A stretch of DNA of 56,380 bases from Paludibacteraceae bacterium (lineage in GTDB: Bacteria; Bacteroidota; Bacteroidia; Bacteroidales; Paludibacteraceae): assembly GCA_024399965.1 (NCBI GenBank), contig JAKSNJ010000011.1:1-56380 (forward strand), given 5' to 3'. Below the pieces are notes generated by a model that had not been told where the DNA came from, ran no database searches, and was given only the letters and a program-made list of their open reading frames with translations. The first letter of the stretch is position 1. Every line of letters begins with the position of its first letter. A program made the position numbers and the translations under genes. Below are positions 41,720-48,541 of the stretch, in pieces.

Positions 41720-42305
41720 CGCCACTCAAGTGGTTGACCCACACGAGCCACATCAGGAACATCAAGCCGTAAAAAGCGTATTTGAAAACATAGGTGTGCA
41801 TCACTTCGAATAATTCGGGGTGATGCTCTATTATTAAAGATATAGCCGCAATGCGGACAATGTTAATGCCATAGATCAGCAGCCAGCCCAGCGGTATAAA
41901 CCACAACTTGCGAAGCCATTTGCCACGTGCAGCCGCAATCAGGCACAGCCAAATAAAACTCTGCTTGACAGGCGTACAACTCCACACGATATGCGAGCCG
42001 TTACCCGAATCAAAGTACAGCCGTGTACCGTTTAAATGCACCGTATCGCGCACCAACGCCACCAAACCATAGGCGGCCTGTGCCACCTGCTGCGACATCC
42101 AGTCAAAGAAAGGTGTCAGCACAATGCCCAGCCACGTCACGTCACCACGCCCCAACTCGTCGCCCTGTACGGTCAACTTCCAAAAACCGTTGGCAAGCAA
42201 CAGCGCAACCACAAAAAGGAGAATATCCTTATAAGGGTTAACGATGGACAATGGTGCTTCCGAGCACTCCGATGAAGGCACAATATCAGATGGTCGTTTG
42301 GGCAT
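41694..42305 (-). CDS. Exosortase/archaeosortase-family membrane protein
   Basis: 203 residues from the ATG at 42305, which overlaps the tsaD end by 20 bp; an earlier start at 42368 lies deep inside tsaD. Multi-pass membrane protein. The presumed catalytic residues are in order: Cys in IVWSCTPVKQSFIW, Arg in YGINIVRIAAISLI, His in MHTYVFKYAFYGLMF. The family cleaves C-terminal sorting signals in other bacteria. No protein here has a typical target (motif, membrane span, basic end). Residues near the N-terminus (PLSIVNPY) come from a two-unit family A repeat. Last gene of the long minus-strand run. Confidence 0.8.
   Translation of the reverse strand: MPKRPSDIVPSSECSEAPLSIVNPYKDILLFVVALLLANGFWKLTVQGDELGRGDVTWLGIVLTPFFDWMSQQVAQAAYGLVALVRDTVHLNGTRLYFDSGNGSHIVWSCTPVKQSFIWLCLIAAARGKWLRKLWFIPLGWLLIYGINIVRIAAISLIIEHHPELFEVMHTYVFKYAFYGLMFLMWLVWVNHLSGVSDSGTRA
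42238..42251 (-). repeat. Short 7-bp repeat (family A) in the exosortase gene
   Basis: Two units only (TTAACGA, TGGACAA), encoding LSIVN before the first membrane span. A weak copy that is convincing mainly because of the others. Confidence 0.5.
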
Positions 42306-43389
42306 AAGGAGCGGCGTCAATAGGACAAAAATCGTGGTCCAAGAACTTATAGTATCCGGCTTGCGCAATCATAGCAGCATTGTCGGTAGTGAAACTAAAG
42401 GGCGGTATAAAGACTTCGTAGGTTGACGGCTGACGATGCACAATGCACGATGACGGTTGGGAGAGTTGCATCATGGCGTCACGCAATCCAGAATTGGCAC
42501 TTACACCACCTGCAACGGCAATACGGGTAATACCGAGGTCCTTGGCGGCTTTCTTGACTTTCTTGAGCAGAATATCGATAATGGTCGTTTGCAGGGAGGC
42601 ACACAGGTCTTCACGCAGGTTGGGTATCTGTTCCGCCAGCGCGTCCACCGTGTCCACCTGATGCTCCTTCATCAAGTCACGCAAGGTATAGAGGAAGGAC
42701 GTTTTCAGCCCAGAGAACGAGTAGTCATAGCCCGCTATATTGGGTTTGGCAAAGGGGAAAGCAGTGGGATTGCCCTGTTTGGCGAGTTTATCTATCCACG
42801 GACCGCCCGGGTAGGGCAAGCCCATCACTTTGGCACATTTATCAAAGGCCTCACCGGCGGCATCGTCAATCGTTTGTCCGATGATTTGCATCCGGTTGTA
42901 TGCCTCGACTTTGACTATCTGCGAATTACCACCACTCACCAACAAACAGAGGAACGGCAACTGAGGGTGCTTGATGTCTATGCCTTGCAGTTTGGGATTG
43001 GTGGCAATGTATTCAGGCGACGGTTCCACAAAATGTGCCATGATATGTCCCTGCAGGTGGTTAACCTCCACCAAGGGAATATGCAACGACAAGGCGAGTC
43101 CTTTGGCAAAACTCGTGCCTACCAACAGAGAACCCAACAAACCCGGTCCGCGCGTAAAGGCAATAGCGGACAAGTCCTTCTTGTCCACACCGGCGTGCTT
43201 GAGGGCAGCATCCACCACCGGCATAATATTCTGCTGATGCGCACGCGATGCCAATTCCGGCACCACACCGCCAAACTCCTCGTGTACCTTCTGCGAGGCA
43301 ATGACATTGCTCATGAGCAAGCCATTCTTAATGACCGCAGCCGAGGTGTCATCGCAACTTGATTCGATTGCTAAAATGATTGTATCCAT
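42286..43389 (-). CDS. tsaD: tRNA threonylcarbamoyladenosine transferase TsaD
   Basis: 367 residues, slightly longer than usual. It transfers the threonylcarbamoyl group to A37 of ANN-decoding tRNAs. The iron-binding histidines are in HQQNI (about residue 52) and HLQGH (about 114). SGGNSQIV, the GEAFDKCAKVMGLPYPGGP segment and AVAGGVSANSGLR are present. Between AVAGGVSANSGLR and the conserved FIPPFSFTTDNAAMIA, residues ~311-322 (PSSCIVHRQPST) are family A repeat sequence where other TsaD proteins have only a short loop. The ATG directly follows the uvrA stop with no gap. Confidence 0.95.
   Translation of the reverse strand: MDTIILAIESSCDDTSAAVIKNGLLMSNVIASQKVHEEFGGVVPELASRAHQQNIMPVVDAALKHAGVDKKDLSAIAFTRGPGLLGSLLVGTSFAKGLALSLHIPLVEVNHLQGHIMAHFVEPSPEYIATNPKLQGIDIKHPQLPFLCLLVSGGNSQIVKVEAYNRMQIIGQTIDDAAGEAFDKCAKVMGLPYPGGPWIDKLAKQGNPTAFPFAKPNIAGYDYSFSGLKTSFLYTLRDLMKEHQVDTVDALAEQIPNLREDLCASLQTTIIDILLKKVKKAAKDLGITRIAVAGGVSANSGLRDAMMQLSQPSSCIVHRQPSTYEVFIPPFSFTTDNAAMIAQAGYYKFLDHDFCPIDAAPYAQTTI
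42423..42457 (-). repeat. 7-bp tandem repeat (family A) inside tsaD
   Basis: Five units: TTGACGG, CTGACGA, TGCACAA, TGCACGA, TGACGGT. Read on the minus strand as PSSCIVHRQPST. Confidence 0.85.
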
Positions 43390-46050
43390 TTATATGAATT
43401 GTCCTGTTAGGGAACGTTTATTTTTTCGTATATCATCCAATGTGCCCACGGCTACTACTTCACCGCCGCCCCGTCCACCTTCGGGACCTAAATCAATAAT
43501 CCAATCGGCGGCCTTAATCACGTCGGGGTTGTGCTCAATCACAATGACCGTATTCCCCCTATCCGTGAGGCGACGCAACACGCCCAGCAAGATACGTATG
43601 TCCTCAAAATGCAGTCCTGTGGTGGGTTCGTCTAATATATACACCGTCTTGCCGGTAGAAGGTTTGGACAGTTCGGCAGCCAATTTCATACGTTGGCTCT
43701 CGCCTCCGCTCAAGGTGGTAGAGGGCTGTCCCAGTTTGATATAACCCAAGCCAACGTCCTGAATGGTCTTGATTTTCTTTAAGATAGCAGGTTGGCTCTC
43801 AAAGAACTCGACGGCTTGATTGATGGTCATATCCAGTACATCGGCTATCGTCTTGCCCTTGAAACGCACTTCGAGTGTCTCCTTCTGATAACGCGACCCG
43901 CCACATACCTCGCACGGCACATAGACATCCGGCAGGAAGTGCATTCGAATAGTCTTGTACCCGTTACCTGAACATTCCTCACACCGTCCTCCGGGCGTAT
44001 TAAAGGAGAAACGCCCCGACCGCCACGCACGAATACGCGCCTCCGGCAAGCGGGCAAACAGGTCACGTATGTCCGTGAAGACATTGGTATAAGTGGCAGG
44101 ATTGCTACGAGGCGTGCGCCCAATAGGCGACTGGTCCACAGCGATGACCTTGTCCACATATTCAAGTCCCTCCAAACTATCGTAGGGCAGAGGTGCCTGC
44201 AAACTATGGTGCAACCGCTGCCGCAATAGCGGATAGAGGGTTTGATTGATAAGCGTCGATTTACCACTACCGCTGACACCCGTTACACAAATCATCTTGC
44301 CAAGCGGAAAATCAACGGTGATATTCTTGAGGTTATTGCCTTTACACCCTGTTAGGGTTAATTGAGAATTGAAAGTTGAGAATTGAGAGACACATTCTCC
44401 TTTTTCCATTCTCCTTTCTCCATTCTCCATTCTCCATTCTCCATTTACCAAGTATTGGGCCGTCAGGGTATCGGCTTTGAGCAATTGGGCGGGCGTACCA
44501 GCAAAGACTACCTCACCACCCAAACGACCTGCCTTAGGACCTATGTCCACCACATAATCAGCTTGACGCATCATCTGCTCATCGTGCTCCACTACCAGTA
44601 TCGTATTACCCATATCACGCAGTTCCTTCAAACTATCTATCAGTCGTTGATTATCACGCTGATGCAGTCCGATAGAGGGTTCGTCCAATATATACAGCAC
44701 ATTGACCAAACGCGAACCAATCTGCGTCGCCAAACGAATACGCTGACTCTCACCCCCACTCAAACTATCGGAGGAACGATTAAGATTGAGGTAATCCAAA
44801 CCAACTGCCACCATAAAGCGCAACCGACCGCAAATCTCCTTTATAATGGGTTCGGCGATAGCTTTTTCGGTTGACGATGGACAATGCTCAATGCACGATG
44901 ATTGTAAGAAGTCCAACAGGGCATCAATGTCCATATTCGCCAATTCAGATATATTCTTGTCGGCAATGCGGTAACTCAGTGCCTCGCGATTAAGCCGTTG
45001 CCCACCACACTCGGGGCACACCTGCCACTCCTGTTCCTCGTCCTCGTTGTCGCTATCGCTTGCGTTATCGTTAGCCGCAGCTACCAAGCGCTCAAACCAG
45101 TTATCCTCATCGTGGACAATCTCTTCAATAGAGGAATCGGTGAGTGGGGGAGTTGATGAATTGGTAACCTTTCCCAATCCTTTGCAACAAGGACACCAAC
45201 CACTCGGGCTATTAAACGAGAACGTATGCGGAGCAGCTTTCTGATAACTCAAACCCGTTTCAGCATCCATCAAATTGCGTGAGAAATAACGCGGTGTAAT
45301 CTCGTCATTTGCCAAAATCATCATTAAGCCGTCACCCACGGTCATCGCTTTATTGACGGACTCAAAGAGGCGTTTCTCATCAAGTGTGATTTGGTTGTCG
45401 TCCACCTTTAGACGGTCCACCACCAGTTCGATGAAGTGATTTTGGTAGCGGTCCACTTTCATACCTTGACAGAGTTCTTTCACCTCACCATCTACGCGCA
45501 CATACATGTAGCCCTTTTTGCGGACGGAGTCAAACAGTTCGCGATAGTGTCCCTTACGGCCATGTACGAGCGGCGCCAAGAGAAGAATTTTCTTGCCAAG
45601 ATAGTCCTGCTCAATACGCTGCACTATCTCCTCATCGGTCATCTGCACCATCTCCTTGCCTGTCTTGTAAGAATACACCTTGCCGGCGCGCGCAAAGAGA
45701 AGACGCAGATAATCATATACTTCCGTAATCGTTCCCACCGTGGAACGCGGATTACGATTGGTCGTTTTTTGGTCAATAGAGATAACGGGACTTAAACCGG
45801 AAATCTGATCTACATCGGGGCGCTGCATCGGTCCCAAATAGGCACGTGCATAGCCGGGGAAAGTCTCCATATAACGCCGTTGTCCTTCAGCAAAAATGGT
45901 ATCAAACGCCAACGAACTCTTACCGCTACCACTCAAACCGGTAATAACGGTCAACTTGCCTTGCGGCATACTGACCGATATATTCTTCAGGTTGTGCACA
46001 CGGGCACCTACTACTTCTATGGTTGACGACTGACGAGGCACGATGCACAA
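43390..46050 (-). CDS. uvrA: Excinuclease ABC subunit A
   Basis: 886 residues. Damage-recognition ATPase of nucleotide excision repair. Two ABC modules: GLSGSGKSS (about residue 38) and GVSGSGKST (about 595), signatures LSGGESQRIRLA and LSGGESQRMKLA. The UvrB-binding region is present (VHGRKGHYRELFDSVRKKGY). Zinc pairs CPECGGQR and CEECSGNG/CEVCGGSR are seen, but the first pair before 'FSFNSPSGWCPCC' is missing, as in some second UvrA copies. No ATG precedes IEVVGARVHNL: the start must be TTG 46050 or GTG 46041, both inside a family A array. A second family A array is at residues ~384-393, and inverted family B arrays form residues ~534-563 between the halves. Confidence 0.93.
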   Translation of the reverse strand: MCIVPRQSSTIEVVGARVHNLKNISVSMPQGKLTVITGLSGSGKSSLAFDTIFAEGQRRYMETFPGYARAYLGPMQRPDVDQISGLSPVISIDQKTTNRNPRSTVGTITEVYDYLRLLFARAGKVYSYKTGKEMVQMTDEEIVQRIEQDYLGKKILLLAPLVHGRKGHYRELFDSVRKKGYMYVRVDGEVKELCQGMKVDRYQNHFIELVVDRLKVDDNQITLDEKRLFESVNKAMTVGDGLMMILANDEITPRYFSRNLMDAETGLSYQKAAPHTFSFNSPSGWCPCCKGLGKVTNSSTPPLTDSSIEEIVHDEDNWFERLVAAANDNASDSDNEDEEQEWQVCPECGGQRLNREALSYRIADKNISELANMDIDALLDFLQSSCIEHCPSSTEKAIAEPIIKEICGRLRFMVAVGLDYLNLNRSSDSLSGGESQRIRLATQIGSRLVNVLYILDEPSIGLHQRDNQRLIDSLKELRDMGNTILVVEHDEQMMRQADYVVDIGPKAGRLGGEVVFAGTPAQLLKADTLTAQYLVNGEWRMENGERRMEKGECVSQFSTFNSQLTLTGCKGNNLKNITVDFPLGKMICVTGVSGSGKSTLINQTLYPLLRQRLHHSLQAPLPYDSLEGLEYVDKVIAVDQSPIGRTPRSNPATYTNVFTDIRDLFARLPEARIRAWRSGRFSFNTPGGRCEECSGNGYKTIRMHFLPDVYVPCEVCGGSRYQKETLEVRFKGKTIADVLDMTINQAVEFFESQPAILKKIKTIQDVGLGYIKLGQPSTTLSGGESQRMKLAAELSKPSTGKTVYILDEPTTGLHFEDIRILLGVLRRLTDRGNTVIVIEHNPDVIKAADWIIDLGPEGGRGGGEVVAVGTLDDIRKNKRSLTGQFI
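44360..44449. repeat. Facing 7-bp arrays (family B) in the uvrA linker
   Basis: Four AATTGAR-like units (44360-44387) are followed, after 6 bp, by eight ATTCTCC-like units (44394-44449), which are the same family in opposite orientation. The arrays can pair GAGAAT with ATTCTC. Translated on the minus strand as a ~30-residue charged segment (NGEWRMENGERRMEKGE...). Confidence 0.9.
44871..44898 (-). repeat. 7-bp tandem repeat (family A) inside uvrA
   Basis: TTGACGA, TGGACAA, TGCTCAA, TGCACGA, in frame as SSCIEHCPSST on the minus strand, after the second zinc motif region. Confidence 0.85.
46023..46050 (-). repeat. 7-bp tandem repeat (family A) at the uvrA start
   Basis: TTGACGA, CTGACGA, GGCACGA, TGCACAA. 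It begins 3 bp after the pepO stop and encodes the first residues of UvrA (CIVPRQSST), including every possible start codon. Confidence 0.85.
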
Positions 46051-46053
46051 TGA

Positions 46054-48066
46054 TTACCAAATGTGAACACGTTTTTCCTCAGGAACAAACATCGGCGACG
46101 ACTCATCTACGCCCCACGCTTCGTACCAAGCAGCGATATGCGGAAGGGCACCGTTGACACGCCATTTGCCCAAACTGTGCGGGTCGGACTTGGTACTTTG
46201 CAGCACTTGCTCATCACGGATATTATTAGCCCATAAGTTGGCATAACTGAGGAAGAAACGCTGAGCAGGCGTATAAGCACTCTCGTCTTTACTCAACTGG
46301 GCTTTGCCGCTGGCGAGTAACTGACTGAAGGCCTGATAACTGATTTGCAGACCACCGTGGTCGGCTATGTTCTCACCCAAGGTAAACGCACCGTTAGCAT
46401 GTACACCGGGGGCTACCTCTATGGCATTGAAATACTCCTCCATCACCTTGGTACGAGCATCAAAGGCCGCCTTATCTTCGGCCGTCCACCAATTATTGAG
46501 GTTGCCGTCTTTATCAAACTGACACCCTTGGTCGTCAAAGCCGTGCGTCATCTCGTGACCGATAACCACACCTATGGCACCGTAGTTGAACGCATCGTCG
46601 GCACTCATATCAAAGAAAGGTGATTGCAGAATGCCGGCAGGGAAACAAATCTCATTACTGGACGGGTTGTAGTAAGCATTCACAGTTTGTGGCGTCATGT
46701 ACCACTTAGCTTTATCAACCGGCTTGTCCAAATAACTCAAACTATAGTCTTGCTCAAATTTAGCAGCACGCAGCACGTTCTCATATAAACTGAGAGACGG
46801 GTCAATCTCCAACGCCGTATAGTCACGCCACTTGTCGGGATAACCTATTTTGATGGTGATGGCAGCCAGTTTCTCTTGGGCTTTGGCTTTGGTGACATCG
46901 CTCATCCAGTCGAGGGCTTGAATGCGTTCGCCCAAGGACTTCTGCAAGTTCTTCACCAGCGCCAACATACGTTCCTTGTTCTCCTCGGGGAAATACTGCT
47001 TGACGTACATTTGCCCAACGGCCTCACCCAAAGTGCCATTTACCATTCCGACCGCACGTTTCCACAGGGGAGTTGGTTCCTGACGGCCACTGAGTATTTG
47101 ACCATAGAAGTGAAAGTTCTCTAAAAAGACATCTTGACTCAGATAATTGGCGCTACCGTCTATGATTTGCCAAATAAAGAAGGTTTTAAGGTCCTCCAAA
47201 GACTCCTCTTGCCACATCTTACCGGCCTCCTTGAGGTGTGCCACCTGTCCGACATTGATGCTATCTGTATGCATACCACCGAGGTCGAGGTAGGTGCGCC
47301 AATCTATCTCCGGCACCATCGTTTGCAACTCGGCTATACTCATCTTGTTGTAATTAGCCACAGGGTCACGCAACTCGACGTTATTGAGGGCTGCACCTGC
47401 CAGACGGGTCTCTAAGCGCAGGATAACATCAGCTGCCAAGTCACCGTCCAAATAACCGAACAACTCAAACATCTTGGCGATGTGTTTCTTGTATTCGTTA
47501 CGAATCATAACGGTGTGCTCGTCTTGGTCGAAGTAATACTCTTTCTCACCCAAGGCAAAACCGGCTTGGCACTCGTTGAGGATATTCATATTACTATTCA
47601 TCGCATCTGCCTCAACATACATTGCCCACATACTGCACTCCAAACTGGTGCCCAAATAGCGCAACAGGTCCTCTTTGGAGGTGATTTCCTGCAGGGGCTC
47701 AATGCTCTTGTATGCCGGCATAACGCCCAAACTGTCACGCCGAACCGTATCCATCACCATCTTGTAGAGGTCACCTATTTTCTGCTCAACACTGCCTTGC
47801 GTATGTTCGGTGATACCCAAACCGGTGATTAAGTCATTGACCTGCTTAAGGTTGTTTTGACGCAATTCGTCAAATGTACCAAATCGGCTATACTCTGCTT
47901 CCAAAGGATGATTAGCCATCCAACCACCACAAGCGTACTGATAAAAATCCGCCGTTGGGTTAGCCGTTGTGTCTAAATTGTCGTTTTGAATACCCGTATT
48001 CAATGCGTGTTTGTTACAACTCATTACCATAGTTGCCATTGTTAGAAATAATACAATCTTTTTCAT
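46054..48066 (-). CDS. pepO: M13-family metallopeptidase (neprilysin/PepO type), lipoprotein
   Basis: 670 residues. The lipobox in MATMVMSCNK (Cys about residue 17) places it on the periplasmic or outer face. The zinc site is GHEMTHGFDDQG (about residue 505) with the third ligand in GENIADHGGLQ. It ends in a tryptophan (RVHIW), typical of M13. An oligopeptide-degrading endopeptidase is expected. Gaps of 4 bp upstream and 3 bp downstream put it in one operon with the NlpC/P60 gene and uvrA. Confidence 0.95.
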   Translation of the reverse strand: MKKIVLFLTMATMVMSCNKHALNTGIQNDNLDTTANPTADFYQYACGGWMANHPLEAEYSRFGTFDELRQNNLKQVNDLITGLGITEHTQGSVEQKIGDLYKMVMDTVRRDSLGVMPAYKSIEPLQEITSKEDLLRYLGTSLECSMWAMYVEADAMNSNMNILNECQAGFALGEKEYYFDQDEHTVMIRNEYKKHIAKMFELFGYLDGDLAADVILRLETRLAGAALNNVELRDPVANYNKMSIAELQTMVPEIDWRTYLDLGGMHTDSINVGQVAHLKEAGKMWQEESLEDLKTFFIWQIIDGSANYLSQDVFLENFHFYGQILSGRQEPTPLWKRAVGMVNGTLGEAVGQMYVKQYFPEENKERMLALVKNLQKSLGERIQALDWMSDVTKAKAQEKLAAITIKIGYPDKWRDYTALEIDPSLSLYENVLRAAKFEQDYSLSYLDKPVDKAKWYMTPQTVNAYYNPSSNEICFPAGILQSPFFDMSADDAFNYGAIGVVIGHEMTHGFDDQGCQFDKDGNLNNWWTAEDKAAFDARTKVMEEYFNAIEVAPGVHANGAFTLGENIADHGGLQISYQAFSQLLASGKAQLSKDESAYTPAQRFFLSYANLWANNIRDEQVLQSTKSDPHSLGKWRVNGALPHIAAWYEAWGVDESSPMFVPEEKRVHIW

Positions 48067-48070
48067 TACT

Positions 48071-48541
48071 TTATATTTTTAATATACGTCTTGCTCCTAC
48101 ATAGCGTTTCTTGTAATACGCTTCATCAGAATGACTGATACACACTCCCGCCGAGGTGGAAGCGTGAATAAACGAGAACGCATCTCCTACACTATCCCAC
48201 TCAATAAAGATTCCCACATGCCCGACAGAGCCCGACCATCTGCCCTTGAAGAAGACCAAATCTCCCACCTGCAAACTATCAATGCCCTCTACATGCTCTC
48301 CACAATGATACTGCGCGCCAGAAGAATGAGGCAATTCAACACCGACCAGACGATAGACGTAGCCCACAAAACCTGAGCAGTCAAACAGCCCATTAGAGCC
48401 ATCAGCTCCATAGTGGTATTTAGCCCCTAAATAGTTCTTGGCAAACGTCACCACATCACTGTCCGGCAGCACTTCTTGCCCCCATGACGCTACCGTCATA
48501 GCAGCCAAACATATCACTATCCAGCGCTTCATATACATCAT
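48071..48541 (-). CDS. NlpC/P60-family peptidoglycan hydrolase
   Basis: 156 residues from the ATG at 48541, which overlaps the stop of the pectinesterase gene (ATGA). The signal peptide ends near ASWGQ. C40 catalytic residues: Cys in FDCSGFVGYVYR, His in SVGHVGIFIEW, and a third polar residue in FIHASTSAGV. It probably cleaves stem peptides in the periplasm. Translationally coupled to the gene before it. Confidence 0.92.
   Translation of the reverse strand: MMYMKRWIVICLAAMTVASWGQEVLPDSDVVTFAKNYLGAKYHYGADGSNGLFDCSGFVGYVYRLVGVELPHSSGAQYHCGEHVEGIDSLQVGDLVFFKGRWSGSVGHVGIFIEWDSVGDAFSFIHASTSAGVCISHSDEAYYKKRYVGARRILKI

Noticed and set aside
42305-42368. Longer exosortase start inside tsaD
   Set aside because: It would overlap tsaD by more than 80 bp and the added residues are just tsaD read in another frame.
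44360-44449. Short-unit arrays as a CRISPR array
   Set aside because: The units are 7 bp with no spacers, the arrays are short and partly coding, and no cas genes are present.
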